From Ciona intestinalis (lineage: Eukaryota; Chordata; Ascidiacea; Phlebobranchia; Cionidae), in the NCBI RefSeq assembly GCF_000224145.3, contig NC_020175.2, positions 1,709,231 through 1,773,230 on the forward strand: 64,000 nt of DNA. The letters run 5' to 3'. The notes below the pieces were generated by a model. It saw nothing but the letters and a program-made list of their open reading frames with translations, searched no databases and was not told the DNA's origin. Shown one piece after another: positions 21,301 through 35,900 of the stretch; the stretch's first letter is position 1, and every line of letters starts with the position of its first letter. Position numbers and translations under genes: made by a program.

Positions 21301-24300
21301 CTGTCTTCAGGCAGCTGAGGCAAATATAACATGTAGATAAATTAAACAACTTGACTTTTAAGTTTAACACAGATCTTAAACGTAGACAAGACAGGGGGTT
21401 GACAGTTTGAGTGGAACTATTATTCCAATCGTTATCTGTTTTTTCTACATAGTATCCATGTTTAACCGATTATGTCTTTGGTGCCTTAAATAATTATCAC
21501 TACCTAATATTTTTGTTATCCGTTTAAAAAAACTACAATGGATAAATTATAAAGAACTGTCATGGAAATAACTTTTAATAAACTGTGGCATTTAAAGGTG
21601 AAGAAGTAAAAAACCCTCAACGCTCGATTCCGATATCTATTGTTGTTTCTCTCTTGATTGTTTTCGTTGCTTACTTTGGTATCTCTATTGTCTTAACATT
21701 GATGGTTCCTTATTATATCATGGATGCTGGGGCACCACTGCCCATGGCATTTGGTGAGGTTGGCTGGAATTGGGCAGTTTATCCATTGGCTGTAGGTGCT
21801 ACATGTGCTTTATCATCGAGGTATTACCAATAATATTATTTTTAGGATTTTGGGAAGAATAAAGTTAATTAGGTAATGTTTCGGTACTGGAAAAAATAAT
21901 CTGTTGCTATTTTGTTTTTTCGATTTTTCTACTAGTTTATAGAATATAAAGTAGGTAACTAATAAATTAATAGTTTTTCGGCTTTATTTCTTTAAATTAC
22001 CTGAACTCAATAAACATATCTGCACGTTGTAAAATGTTGTAAAAACGTGTAAATTAAATAATTGATATTTTAATATATTCTAGCTTAATGGGAGGCTTGT
22101 TTCCAATGCCACGTATTGTTTATGCTATGGCTCAAGATGGTTTGATATTTCGATTCCTGGCAAGAATTAATCAACGATTTAAAACACCTTTGATTGCCAC
22201 CATACTTTCTGGGTTGCTTGCAGGTGAATTGCACTGAAAAGAAGTCGTCAAAAGTTATATTTTAATTTAATATATATATTCGCTTTATTTATGTGTGGTA
22301 ATACTGTTTTAGGTATAATATTTTAAAATATTTTCAAATAGTCGCTGTATTGGACAAGAATAAATTTGTAGAACATATAGGCTACGGTTTGTATATAGAG
22401 CAAAAAATTTGATAGTTGTTGAACAACATGTGCACTTTATGCAAACTAAAATCTTTTCAAAATTTGATGACGCACCACTGCTTAAAAAAACAAATCATTG
22501 AATCAGCATAATAACAAACTGACTACAGGTGTTATGGTTCTGTTATTTGATCTTGAAGATTTGGTGGACATGATGTCAATCGGGACATTGCTTGCTTATA
22601 CATTGGTGGCAATGTGTGTCTTGATTTTGAGGTAACAATTATAAACTTTTTTACATTTATTAAGATAAAAACATTATTTATATGTGAATTTCTTTGCAGT
22701 GTGTGTAGCGTGTAGGTGTAAATAAACCTATAAAGTTCTAACTAAAAGTGCTGCTTAAACTAACTTTTGAAACTTAGTATCTACAAAAGTTATTTTTAAA
22801 AAATCATTTTTTTTTTATTTATTACACATGAATTTTCTTAAAAAAGAGAGTTATATATCTACCATAATCAAACAAGCATCCACATCTATCTCCAAGGTAC
22901 CAGCCAGACATTACAGTTGATAAAGATGGACCACGAGTATCGCTCGCTGATTTGAATGATATGGACAGTAATGCATCATTTATGAAAAAACTTGTGAATC
23001 CGAAAATGAAGTTTCCAACAACAAAATCCGGCACACTTGTTTACAGCTGTGTTATGATCATTGGTAAGTTAATACATTATATTCATTATAACATCTAAAT
23101 TTTTTAGTCACCAGAAACGCAAAATACTTTTGTGGTTTATGCAGTGTTATGATTAGAAATATTTTGTTTGCATTTTTCAGGTAACCAACAAAGCAGTTTT
23201 CGGTCGTCTTTTGTAACTTATAGCTGTAGGTAGATTACATTCATAAAAGTAGGATTGCCCAAAAAAAAATGTAAAATTTGCCATTTTGGGGTTAACTATA
23301 TTTATACAATTTACAATATAATAAAAAACAAAGGGTAAAACAAAACTCAAGTTTCACAAAGCTACATTATATGCTTAACCATACTCAGATGTATAATTTC
23401 AATTACAATAAATATTTTACTATGGAGAGGTGAAACCCATTTGTATATAACAAACGCCTAAATAATAATAGTTTGATACAGGCATTAATCATTGTTTGGA
23501 TTTCCTATGTCACTTACAATCATACTTCCAAATTCTCAGACAGTATAAGCGCTGTTTGACAGAAATTATATCTGACCTATTAACCTGATACCAGGTTCAA
23601 TGCTAATACCACTATGACACCATCTGCATATGTGTCCTTGGTCAAGACAATTGCCTCAACATAATGTGCTTTAATAGGTCGACCAAACTAAAAATTAGAC
23701 TACAGACATAAGCAAAAAGATAATTCTTCCCAAAGCCTGCTTGATAACATGAGGTTAATAAAGCCACTAAATATGGTGTGAAATAAACACCTATGTTATA
23801 ACTCTTGGTTGTTCAACCACATGAGAATAAATAAGTGATCATGATCATCATGAGATATCAGTTACAGACAGACTAATTTGTGAATGCCATTGTAATTTAA
23901 ATTTGTTTGTAGGTGTCCTCAGCTTTCTACTCTGTGCTACACTTGTTAACTTTGCGAAGCTTTCATATTCTGTTGCCATTATATTGTGTTGTGTCTTATC
24001 AGCTCTAATCATTTTAATGACAATAATTATAATTAGACAACCACAGTCCAACAAAGTTCTGGCTTTTACAGTGAGTAATGTTTGCATTAAAACTTTTATA
24101 TAAAAACATTAGTGGTTTTTAAATCGTGGTCGTTTTACCTTTTTAAACTTTTGCACATTCTGTATTTATAAAACCCGGTCTGCCAAAGTCAGAAATTAAA
24201 CAAAAACCCTGCAAAAAATGTAATAATAATTTAGTACGTGCAACAGCAACCCTTTTTAATTGAAACTTTTCATCCCTAGCAGGTTTTAACAACTGTTTTT

Positions 24301-25185
24301 TTACCGTTGATTCCCTTCTCTTCGTTCCTAATAACATGATTTTTGCTTTGTTTTTAAAAATATAAATCAAAACTATGTATTGTATTTAGTAATAAACATC
24401 ACAAGTCTAATAGACTTTTCCACATTTGTTAAAACAAAAAAATTTGAAAACCCTTAGGCTACATGTTAATCAGTATTTACCTTTCCTGAAAATACCGAGT
24501 TTAAAAGCCAAACCAAGGATGTATGTCCAAATGCATAACAGTTGACTATGAATAAAAATATATAGAGTGTTCGTATCAGTTAAACTCAACAGAATTTAAG
24601 TCACTTTTAGTGTTCTAACTGATTAAGTAAAACAGTTTACTATGTAACAGCATACATCCTTTATTTTTTAAGGTTCCATTTGTTCCGATTCTTCCAATCT
24701 TTTCAACCATTTGTAACATTTATCTAATGTGCGAGCTCAGTACTGGAACATGGATTAGATTTTCTGTTTGGATGGCTATCGGTATGCTTAGGTGTAAATG
24801 CCTAGTGTTTTTTTCCATAGGTCCAACATTAAAAATGTATTTCTGGCACATTGTTGTAGATGCAGTGTCTGGTTATGACTACAAAATATTTTACGAAACA
24901 TTTGCATCAGACAATACTTGTTTAAGGCTCGATGCTTCCACCATTGTAAGGGTGCATATGCTTAGACTATACATTTAACAGAACCCTATGTAAAAGTGAT
25001 TAATTCGAAAAGGTTGCTCTCATAATATGGGTCGTTTATGCAAAGTTTTACCAATCACAGGTTTCCTAATATATGGAGGTTATGGGTTCAGAAATAGTTC
25101 CGAACAAAGACGATATAAAAAAGTTCCGGTGGTTCGTTCAACATCCTTCACTCAAGGTCACAACCTAGATCGGGAACTTATTTAG
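18320..25185 (+). CDS. Cationic amino-acid transporter (SLC7A CAT subfamily)
   Basis: Fourteen exons join in phase to 637 residues: 18320-18461, 18732-18833, 19232-19360, 19793-19948, 20506-20656, 20804-20871, 21098-21238, 21598-21820, 22084-22223, 22529-22631, 22897-23063, 23913-24070, 24673-24781, 25061-25185. CAT hallmarks are [15 protein letters not shown] (TM1), [20 protein letters not shown] with [47 protein letters not shown] and [15 protein letters not shown] loop with three N-glycosylation sequons (NST, NAT, NLT) is encoded by exon 6, as in the third extracellular loop of CAT1-3. The C-terminal part is the CAT type with further membrane spans. CATs carry arginine, lysine and ornithine across the plasma membrane. 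The paralogue (CAT1-3 versus CAT4/SLC7A14) cannot be fixed by eye. AATAAA follows at 25248-25253. Confidence 0.95.
20060..20260 (+). mobile_element. Decayed SINE in transporter intron 4
   Basis: CTTTTACAAGACACCTAAAT, ATTGCTCTAAATCGTCCACT, TGTTATAACGACTACCATTG and CAGGATAAATATGTAACATT follow the order of the SINE body at 4750-5056 with many changes. Confidence 0.5.
23590..23850 (+). mobile_element. Decayed SINE in the 850-bp transporter intron 11
   Basis: CCAGGTTCAATGCTAATACC (B-box part), TGTGTCCTTGGTCAAGACAA, ACCTATGTTATAACTCTTGG and ACATGAGAATAAATAAGTGA keep the SINE order. It accounts for much of the longest intron of the gene (23064-23912). Confidence 0.55.
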
Positions 25186-26275
25186 AGAATATACTGGGGA
25201 ATATAAGTCTTATAAACTGTGTATTAAGTAAGGCCCATGTAAAATTAAATAAAAACATGAAAATCTGATGCTTCAAAAGACATATAAACTTATTAGAAAC
25301 TTTTGTATTTCTATTCTATTTATGTAGTTGCTTTTGCAGGACATGATATTGTTAATATACACTTAATATTTTAATCACCACATATTAGGTTAATGATCAA
25401 TTTTTTAGAAATATTTCCCTGACAAACGATTAGAAAGCACCAGTAAAATGTTTCTAATTTAATCTGAACTATTTTATTGCTATGTTAATGTAAATAAGAT
25501 TTGCAATACTCGCTGTATGTTAATACCGTTAGTAAATATGTTACATAAATATGCTTTTAATATGCAATGCCTATTTGTGCAATGTGTGCTTGTGTATTCA
25601 AGTACTTTGTATGTTTTGTTCTGGAAATCGTGTTGTGATTTTCGGCAGCAGTGCAATGTACATGGTGTGTGGTGAAAATAAAACAAAACTTAGTCATTTA
25701 CGTGGAATGTTTGGGTAAAACAAGTTTAAATCTTTTTCAATAGAGGAATATATTCAGGCAAAAAAGTCTGTGATAAGCATAAAATATCTGAGGCAATTAT
25801 AAATAAAAAAAGGACAAAGTGAAATGTTTGTGGCAGACATAAAATAAGTATAACTTATCAAAAACGTGGTTGAGAACGTAGGTTCTGGGATACTAGGTTG
25901 TTTTCATTCCTGTTTAAACAGTGGGGGTAACATGTTTCCGTAGACTGACATCTATGTAATAAATAACTAGACTAACATTTAAAAATCAACTGTATTTACT
26001 ATATTTACTTGGCAGACTGAAATCAAGTCTTTGTCAATTATAAGAATATACAAAGGTGATCTGAAGAAATAATAGTGCAACATATTAAAGAGGAAGATGA
26101 AGCCACAAGTGTAAAATATGAAAACAAATGAAGAAAAGCAGGAAGATCATAAACTGTGCAACTATAGCACTAAACATAAATAACACTACCTGATTAGTAA
26201 TTGTTGCACACAGGTTTTTACATTTGAAAAGTGTTTTTCTTTAAAGGAATTTGTACAAACAAAATCGTATATGAT
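25186..26275. other. Convergent 3' flanks of the CAT and polycystin-1 genes
   Basis: The transporter (plus) and the polycystin gene (minus) end facing each other here. Plus-strand AATAAA signals lie at 25248-25253 and 25677-25682. A minus-strand AATAAA for polycystin is seen only at 25478-25473, which would give an 800-base 3'UTR; a nearer variant signal may be used. No ORF of note is seen. Confidence 0.5.
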
Positions 26276-29200
26276 TCACCAAGCACTTTTCTTGGTGATT
26301 TTAAGTGCATTTTTAGCATTGTCATTCTTGCTCTTGGCCAGCTGTATTCTTGCACCTTCATCACTATGAGGTCGTCTCTTCAATGTTGGTTTATTTGTTT
26401 CACCAAATCTGTACGCAGCACTGGCACTGCTTATTGTGTTGCGTTTGCTGTAAAGGAAATTATGAAAATATGAGTAATGTGTCCAACACCCCGAGCCTCA
26501 TATTTAATAAAACACAAATATTTTCATTGCTTGTTAACAACCATACACCTACTTTGTTGCAGATAATGTAGTTTCAGCATATGAGCTGCTACGTACTGAA
26601 CGTCGCCTCTGTACACTGCTTGGTTCACTTGTTGTGGGGAACATACTGTTTACCACTGTGCTGAAACGTGTCTCTTCTGCAAGTGCTCTGTCGACAGTGG
26701 AGCTGCAAAGTATGAACAATAATTTAATAATTTTTGCCAACATTTTGAAAGTATATGTTCCAGGGTAACACACCATAACGCAGATTATTACATTAATTAT
26801 TAGTTATTCAAAATTGGTTTTACAGAAAACAATCTTCTTAAAAATTTTATATTTGAAGGTTGGCGCAAAAGTTGTTTCTATCATGTTTAAGTTGTTAAAA
26901 TTTTAAAATTAAGTTTATAAAAATTAAAGTTTATTTAGCACAAAGTTGTCGTTTATTGTATACCTGTTTGAACTTAAACTTGAATACAAACTTCTGCTGT
27001 TTGATTCTCTTCCCCTGTTTGATGTACTTGCTGAAAAAAAATTAGTTTACCACAATTTGTATGCAATTCATTACTTTACAAAGTTTTGTTGGTTATTTGG
27101 TTCAGTTTGCCAACACATGATGTTATTGTTGAATCAACCAACACTACAAAATAACTTAATTCAATATATACTTTATTATATATATGAAATCAAATAAATA
27201 CTTTAATATATAGAAATTTGAAAATAAATTAAATAGTTTTAATTTTTGGATTGACCAAATATTAGGCAATTAAGCATATTAGCTTTACTGGTAAAGCAAT
27301 TTTTGAAACACAATGCACACAAATTATTACAATTAAAGATTACATATGATTTATTTTTAGAATATTGTTCAAACGCTTTTGAACCACTGTGGAATTTTAT
27401 CTACTCAAAAAAGAAGCCCAAGGGTTAGAATTGACTTTGTTTTATAAACAAAAATATTACTTATTGTATTTACTTCAAATATCATCTGTTAATTAACTAA
27501 CAGCAATCTGTAAATTCTAGCACAAGAATATATCAGCAAAATAAGCAATTGTAAGAAATAACAACTCACATCTGCTTGAACCAGCAGTCGTGGTTTGCGA
27601 TAAAACAGATCCAGGTGTAGATGCAGCAGCAGCAATTTCACTCGATTTTTGTTGAAGCAAATTACGGTGAGCATCTTTCTGTGTGATCTGCATACAAATA
27701 CCAAGTAAATATAAAACCAGAGAACATACATGTTCAGATTTTATAATAATTCAAACAAAATATTTTAAAGTTATGTATAGAGTGAAATTGTATATCCCAT
27801 ATTTACATTAAATGAGGTAAAATTTTAAACCATGTTTGCCCTTTTTTTATATATTATACATAAACATTGACACATGTAGAATGTTCTACTTGTGTTTAGT
27901 TTCATTTAAAACATGTATATGTACACACCTTATTTAGTCATGATATAAAATACATTTTTTAGTTTATTAGACAATTATTTATTTCCTAAACTTTTACTTG
28001 ATTATTTTACATTTTATTTCATTTTTATTTCATAACTTTTATTGTGTTTTTGAATGGTGTAGTTGTAAAGGTTACTCTAAATTTTGGTTTAAACCAATGA
28101 TCCCTGCCCCCTGGTGTGCCTCGCTGTTGGACCTCATCCATAAACAACATAAGATTGTTGTTAACTCAAAATTGATTAATAATTTTACTGACTGTCTAGC
28201 GCCATCCTCTGACTGGGCTATATATTGCCTTTGAAGTGGCGCTAAGTGCACTTCATAACTCAGTTTATTATATGTCTGCCGAGACAACGACTAGGGAAGA
28301 ATTTCGGATGTCTTGGAATCCTTACCTAGTACTATAACTCCAGCCATTCAGGGAGTCACTACACCTTCCTTCTGTCTTTGTTTCCTTGGGAATCTGGCTA
28401 TCGCTTATGATTTGCGTTATCGTCAATACATATGTATATATTCATCGACAGGAGAGCATTGATTAAGGTATTAACAATATTCACTTATTGGTTACGGCTA
28501 AAACTGCAGTCACTTTAAACCCTAGCTCCTACAATTGTGTTTTATCATCAACTTACCTCTAACAATGTCTTCTCAATATTCCAAACATCATCACTAATTT
28601 TATTCAACCTTTGAAACCTTACAAGCATCATGTCAACCGAGTAAGATGATAGTCGGTTGTACAAATAATCAAGATGGATGCTATCCATTGGTTTCTCATA
28701 AGGTGGATGCTCTAATGTGAGGTAGTCAAACAAAGACAACGAATGTCCAGATGGAGTTCCTAACCCAGAATCTGATGATGCCAGTGATATACCTATTAGA
28801 ACAAAGTTGTTAAACAGGATTCATATGGGTAGCACGTTGAGGTCTATGTTATCAAAATCAATGGTTTAATAATTTAAAGCTGGTGGCATAGCTTTAAAGT
28901 GGTTGTGACGTAAAAGTGGGTTGCTATTTGATTTAGTTGATTCATTTACAGTGATTCATATATATTTTAAAAAACGTTTTGTGATATTGCAGTTTTAATA
29001 GTTAACCGCTGAAGCCTTGCTGATAACTAATATTTATATTTGAATGTTTTGTAAAACTTCATAGGAGTGACAGAAGGTGTAGGATTATCTCATCGATGTT
29101 GTTTGGGCTTCAAGAAGAGATTGGAAACTGTCGGTTTAAATTTGATGTTCAAACAATTAATATACACAATTTGATTACACAACAATATTTCAATCTAATG

Positions 29201-29977
29201 TATGTGTTTGCAACAAACACTTTTTACGCAACACTTTCTATGCAGCATTTCCACTACCAACATTTCAACCAACCATCTTACACAAATTAGTATTTTTTTT
29301 AAACTGACCTGATCCATCGGAACACTCTGATAACCTTCCTGCAGTGAAGCAAGTTCCGAATGAATCAGTTGAAAGAAAGGATCCACGAGATGAAGGAGTT
29401 GACATGCCTTCAAATCGAACTGTAGGTCGATACTGTTACATTAAAAAAAAAGTTTAAGTCAGTATGATCTATGATGATAATAGAATTTCTAGTTTTTAAA
29501 TCTGTAGTTTACGGCCTTTTTTATCTTTTTAAGGATTTTTAAACTTTTAGAAAAAGCAAATAAAAAGGTAGACCTAATCTGTTTGTACATCCATGTAAAA
29601 CTGGAGTGGACAAACTGTTTGTTCCTCACATTAACTAACATGGTCTGTGCAGGCCACATTAATATAATACTAGTGTGCAGCAAAATAAAGGGGCTTTATT
29701 TAATGTAGTCATTTCTAATTACAGATTAAAAGTTTTCACACCCTGATATGTTGCTGTGGTTTATCCACCTAAGTTATGAAACACAGAACATTTAAACATG
29801 AAAGTTACAAATTATTTCTCCACACCACTTACTTGCTTAGGTTTAGTAATCCCCAGTCTGAGTTTAAGTCGTTGAAACATGTAAGGAATCATTTCATAAT
29901 CAGGAATGTTCAATGGAACGCGACGTAGTTTAAACTTTGCATCTTTGTATTCTTGTATATAAATGGCAGAAAATAGT
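26276..29977 (-). other. PKD1: PKD1: C-terminal cytoplasmic tail
   Basis: Exons: 29833-29977, 29309-29432, 28557-28792, 27570-27687, 26553-26702 and 26276-26447. LFSAIYIQEYKDAKFKLRRV leaves the last membrane span. A Ser/Thr/Gly-rich stretch (SSDSGLGTPSGHSLS) precedes MMLVRFQRLNKISDDVWNIE and EITQKDAHRNLLQQKSSEIA, a probable amphipathic/coiled-coil segment in the place where human polycystin-1 binds polycystin-2. The tail ends in a basic segment with RRRSVRSSS. The join from 27570 to 26702 is out of phase (one base where two are needed), so an exon of length 1 mod 3 may lie in 26703-27569. Confidence 0.75.
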
Positions 29978-32900
29978 CTGCAAATAATAACGTTAGAACT
30001 AAAAATGCATTTGTTTGTATATTAAAAAAGAGTGTAAACAAAAGATGAAAAAAACAAACAAAGAATTGTCGTCATTTAGTTTGAGTGACAGCCTTAATTT
30101 TTATTTAGTAAATTTATTAAACTGTAGCAAAAGGTCAACCTAAGTAGTCAAATATTATTATAATGAAGATCTCAGACTTTCGTGATCGAAGAAGTAAGTG
30201 GTGAAGAAACTTAAAGAATCCGTGACTTCATAAGAACACATTTAAACTACATTAACTTGTATGAATTACCTGCAAAATATAAGGAACACACAGAAATAAA
30301 AGGAGAAAAAGAAGCAGATTGAGAAAGCAGGGTTGACATGGAAGCACAACTGTGTATCGAGTGTCCCTCGCAAGGCACGAAACATTGAATACAAACTGTT
30401 TTGGAAGTTTCGGAAATCTTTCACCACAGCAATGGAGTTTAAACCAAAAATCTAGTGAAAAATATTTTTAAAACATCTAACATAAAATCATATTGTACAA
30501 AAACATCATTATTTGTTTTATTAATTTAAAATTTAGTTAAATTCTTATTTCTACAAAATCATTATATTGTTCACAAAAAAATATCCCAATTTTTTTAATT
30601 TTAAAGAGTAATAAATTAGAATGAAAGTTTTGTAGTTTTTTAAAAATTTAATAAATTCAAATTTTATGTTTTATTTTTGCCTCACATGTAACTTGGCTAA
30701 GAATATGTTTGAACATAAATCTCTTAGCTCAAATTATTTTTTTTGTAAACAAATTGTAATAAATTGAAAACAAAACAGAATGTAGTTACATAAAATGAGT
30801 ATTCAATAAATAAAAATCTTACCAAATAGCCAAACAAAGCATATCCAACCATAAGAACAAGCAACATGATTGCGGTGCCCAACACATGTTTACAAGCGCA
30901 ATATATCGTGTCACCAAACACAGACCAACGTTTTATAAATCGAATCAATCTTGTTAGCTGAAGATTAAAACTGAGTTTTATTTAAATTAATAATAACAAA
31001 CTTAAACATTTATTTAGTCATTGATTGCCAACTGACCATCAACACCTAATATATTTATTTTATGCATGGCATCAACTTTTTAAATGGGGTCTACAGGTCT
31101 CATTAGTTGCAGAAAAACTCAAAACAATGCTCTTTCCAAAATATTACTCCTAAATCCTAATTACCAGTTGTATTTATTGCTTTACTAGCAAGTACCTACA
31201 TACCAACTCCTAAAAAATCACTTATTTTAAATTGTCTGTTTTCAACTCCATATAAGTATAAATCAGCATTTACAACTTTTATATTTAAAATAAATGACTT
31301 AAAAAAATGTAAAAGACATGTGGCATACCTTTATAAGCAGAATAGTCAGCAGTATGGTAGCTATGTATGTTACGAGGTTTGACAAAAATGCCATCTTATA
31401 GAAGTTGGTGAAGTCACTTCTATTGCTCTTGTAACGTTTCATCAGTTCATCCATGTATATTTGCCTGAAGATGAAACAGTTGTATTAAAATCCATACAAT
31501 GAAACAAACAAATACAAGAAACGAAATGAGTAAAGTGCTAATAACACTTCACTGACCTAAATAACAACTATAAAGCCTTGCCTATGTTACAGATGGACAA
31601 TACTAAACGATTTGTTGATTTATTTCATTTTTATTCCACATACCTGCCTATGATAATTCTAATTAAAGAGGAATAAATAATCAAGAAACCAAAAAATGTG
31701 CTTCTTTTTTAAAAAAAAATTGATTGTCCTTACTAGAAAATGTTTATATTATACACAACTTACTTGTACACAAACACGCAGCACAAGAGTAAGGTTAAAA
31801 GGTTGACCAAATTGTTCATCCAGTTTGTTGGTTTTTTAGCGTACACCGAAATATTTTGTTTATGGTGAAGAATTTTAACAATTTCATAAACCCAGAACAT
31901 AAAGCCAAGTACTCCGATAAAACTCTGCAATTAAAGGTAATATTTTAAGGTGTAATAAATATAACAGTAATAATATTTTAATCTTTACAGCTTCACAAAG
32001 ACCCCCTGAAACTTCGGAATCCTATTTTAAGCTTATGTTTATATACAACACTTTCAGAAACAACACTTTCAACACACTTTTCGTACAACCAACTTACAAT
32101 GAACAACATATCCAATGTGAAATATGAGCTTGGTGTGAATAGTCTTATAGTTTGTGTGATATGTGATGGACGTACTGCGCCTGTTGAACCAATTTCAAAC
32201 ATTACAGTTGTAACAGTAAACCTGAAAAACAAGAACATATTTTGAGATATAAAATATATTCAAACACAGTCTGAGTATAACGTAAATTATGCTTTTTGAT
32301 AAAGTGTTTTCAATAGTTATTAAACCATTTAAGTAAACATAGAAATATTTAACATGCTCAACCATGTGTGTTCACAGTTTCCCACAGTTTTCACCACCCC
32401 GCTTCAATCCTCTAAACAACACTAAAAAGTTGTTTTTCCCTGAAAAAAATATACAAAACAATCCCCCCCCAAAAAATAGCGCACTATACAACTGCTACCT
32501 TAATTTCTATCTTCCACATGAAGTTTAAAAATAAGAGGAACAACCAACACAAAATGCAAGCAGTTTGAGCAATAAACTTACCATTGACTTGCTGGGTTAA
32601 GCATTGTGAACTCAACCATACAAACTCTCGTGTATCGGTCGATCCAACTATCTTCTTGCATCGACTGCAGTTGGTTTTTATACATACTTCCATCAATGTA
32701 TTTTGAATATCCGGAATCATCATAGATTTGTTCTTGCCCCCAGTAACCAATCCTACAGCAAATTAAAATAATTTTTTAAATAAATATACATACTAAAAAA
32801 TATTGCATTATACTATGTATTATATTAAAATAATCCGCAAAAAAATATTTTCGTTTATACAAAAAGATTTTTAATTACATCCTGGAACTAAAAATTGAAG

Positions 32901-35900
32901 TAACTACAACAACATGACTTATTTATCACCATGTTGCAGAAAATCAAACACTAGGGTATTGTTGCATCATTTATTTTAAAACTTTTATAATTGTGTTATT
33001 TTGATTTTTTTCATTTTAAGTGAGAATTTGGAAAATCCAATGATGACTGTTGGATTTGAAACCAATTGCAATTCAGTGCCAACCAAGCATTTCAACCACT
33101 GTACTATAAACCACAGTAATTTTAATAAGTAATACTCATCCAAAATTATTTTGCAAAAAATAGTTTAAAGTTACCCAGTAAAACAGGGTACTTCGAACAC
33201 CCATGTTGCGTTCTGTAATGTGGGTGAGTTCTTCCACCCGGGGTAATACGTCTTCTCATCAAGTCTCCATTGATTTGGTGGTAAACAGTTTTGATTTGGT
33301 AGAAGTGGGTTTAACTCATTATTTCCAGCTATTGTACATGTTCCTGTTGATATAGATATTAATTGTTATGTAAACTAGATCAGTGTTTTTCAAAGTTTTT
33401 CAGTCATTAAAACACATGGGTTATTTGCATCTGGTTGCCAAACATCAAATCATTTTTTTTAAATGTTACACGTGTGCTGTAATGTTTTTAAAAGTAATTG
33501 TTCATTAGTAAGCTGGGCGCCATACCTTTGTTAATGTCATGCAGTACATAGTTGAAGACACCCTGTACTATAATAATAACAAAATGCGAAAACCACAACT
33601 GCACAATGCAATATTGTGGAATAGTTCATTAAAGATTTCATAAAACATAATTATTAAGAAAAAAAAAATGTTTCACATCTGTAATTCGATAAACATTATT
33701 TACTTGGAATACTTCTTTGTTGTCGTATTCGAACGTTACCAAGCAAATGGTTTTGATTGATAGAATTGTCCAAAGTATCTTCAAACAACAGTGGTGACAT
33801 CACTTGCTCCATCCACCCCCAAACCTCACTTAATCTATTTAAGGCAAAAATTTATAAATACATTTTTATAAAAGTTGATAATACATTTAAGTTTAGTTAA
33901 TAACAAATTAAAGAAAAAACATTCACTGAAAAGTTGTGCTAAAAATTAGCTAAACACGTCTAGTTTTTGATAGTTATAAACACTGCTAGATTTATTTTAT
34001 TGAATAAATTGACTCACGTTCTTATGTTATCAAATGTCATTGTCTGATTATCTTGAACACCATATTTTGTCATTGGCTTTTCATATAAAGCTTTCTTAAT
34101 CGACCATGATGAAAGATAAGACGAGTTGTCACGATCCCACACACAGAAAGCCATCACCGCCCATAAGAACAAACCATGCAGTGTGAGCATAACAAGCAGT
34201 TTGCGAGATCTGTATGATTTCTTTGCATTTAATTTACAATGTTCCAATGCAAATCCTCGTGGAGGTCGAACTTTGTTGTTGTCCTAGAGAAAATAAATAA
34301 ACTTGTAACATCAGCACATAACGTCTGTGTTTTAAGCTTTATTAAATAAATTCAGAAGTAACACTAGTCATAAAAGCTTGTTCTGTTAAACAGAAAACTT
34401 ATTTTACATATATTTGTTTTATTAAAACGTTCTAGTATTATGGTGCTCTGTTTCACACAACAGTGGTTTTAATAAAGTGTCTAAATCAGCAACCATATTT
34501 TAAAAAAACTAAATTGATACAACAACAAAAACGCATAGCAAGCAAAAAATACACGAGTATATCAACTATCAATACCTTGACATGTTCATATGTTTCAACA
34601 AGAGGATCTTCCACCAAATTATCGTTTTCTTCAGGAGCATGCTTGCGTTTGAACATAGCAATATATGCTGCTAATATCAACACCTGTTGTGTGCATTTAT
34701 AAACAGCAGATTAAAAAGCAGAAAAAAATAACAACTCAAGAAAATCTGGTTTATACCTTTATTACGATACAGTAAAAATGATTACATATTTGGTTAACAA
34801 ATAAAAAGTGGTTTATGGACAACTAGACTGAACAAAATACCCAACGATAAATAAAAGAATATTCCAAACTACATTTTAACAAAAGTATTACCTTGGTTGG
34901 TTCAATGAGGAAAAAACTTTCCAATAAAGCAATGAACATCGTGAGGAGCCATCTCTGTGCAACTGTCACACCAAACGCATGCACGTATAATATGATGAAG
35001 AAGATGGAAACCACCCAGATAGAGAAGCATAAGAAGTAAGTGAAGTAAACAGTCCAGTGTGGCAACAAGAACTGGTTTTCATTTTCTGAATTTAAACCAA
35101 GTGTTGTGGAAGCTAGGGGAAAACGAGAACCCATTATATTTCAATTAGTAAACTAAATAATATGAAAACACTATGACTTTAGTATAAGTGAAAACTTCTT
35201 AAACCTTGGGTACAAATTTATTGTTACTTCTGTTTGACTACTGATTGCTTTTATCCATTAGTAACCACTTAGGATTTGGAGCAATCATGGTTAAGCGTCT
35301 TGCCCATAGAAACACCCACAGTGGGAGCTATGCTACACCTACTTCAACTCACCTCGTGATCTCAAATAAACTCTTCTGCTGTGAGTATTCCTCATATCCG
35401 GAAGAGGAACATCATCACTGTCGTAATCCTCCTCTTTAGGATCAACATCATCTTCCACATCTTCCAACTCAAGATCATCCTCCGCGGTAAATTTTGCTTT
35501 TCGAGTTCGTCGCAGATTTGTTCTAAAAATAAATAACATATTTCTATTGCGGAAGGTTTCAATTATTTAGGAAACAATGCAAAAGTTATATGTTTTATTT
35601 AATTTCATAAACTCCTAATCTAAATATATTGCAATTAATTTAACCCAAACAAATATTTCAACCCTAACCATCGTAAGTAAAGTAATGTTACTTCAAAATC
35701 TTAAAACTATTGATGAAAAAGGATTCCAGTTAAAGAAAACAATTTTTTGTATTCGCAAAAATAAAAGCATATAAACCTACAATACGACTCTTATTAAATA
35801 AATAAAGTTTAGCTTAACATATGCAACTACATTTCATCAATTTATTGATTAATCCGATATTTCCACCATTGATTGCTAACTTTAATACTTGATACAGCAA

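Noticed and set aside
27361..27426. Plus-strand exon-like segment after TTATTTTTAG
   Set aside because: It would encode about 21 residues with no family match, lies in a minus-strand gene's intron and has no partner exons.
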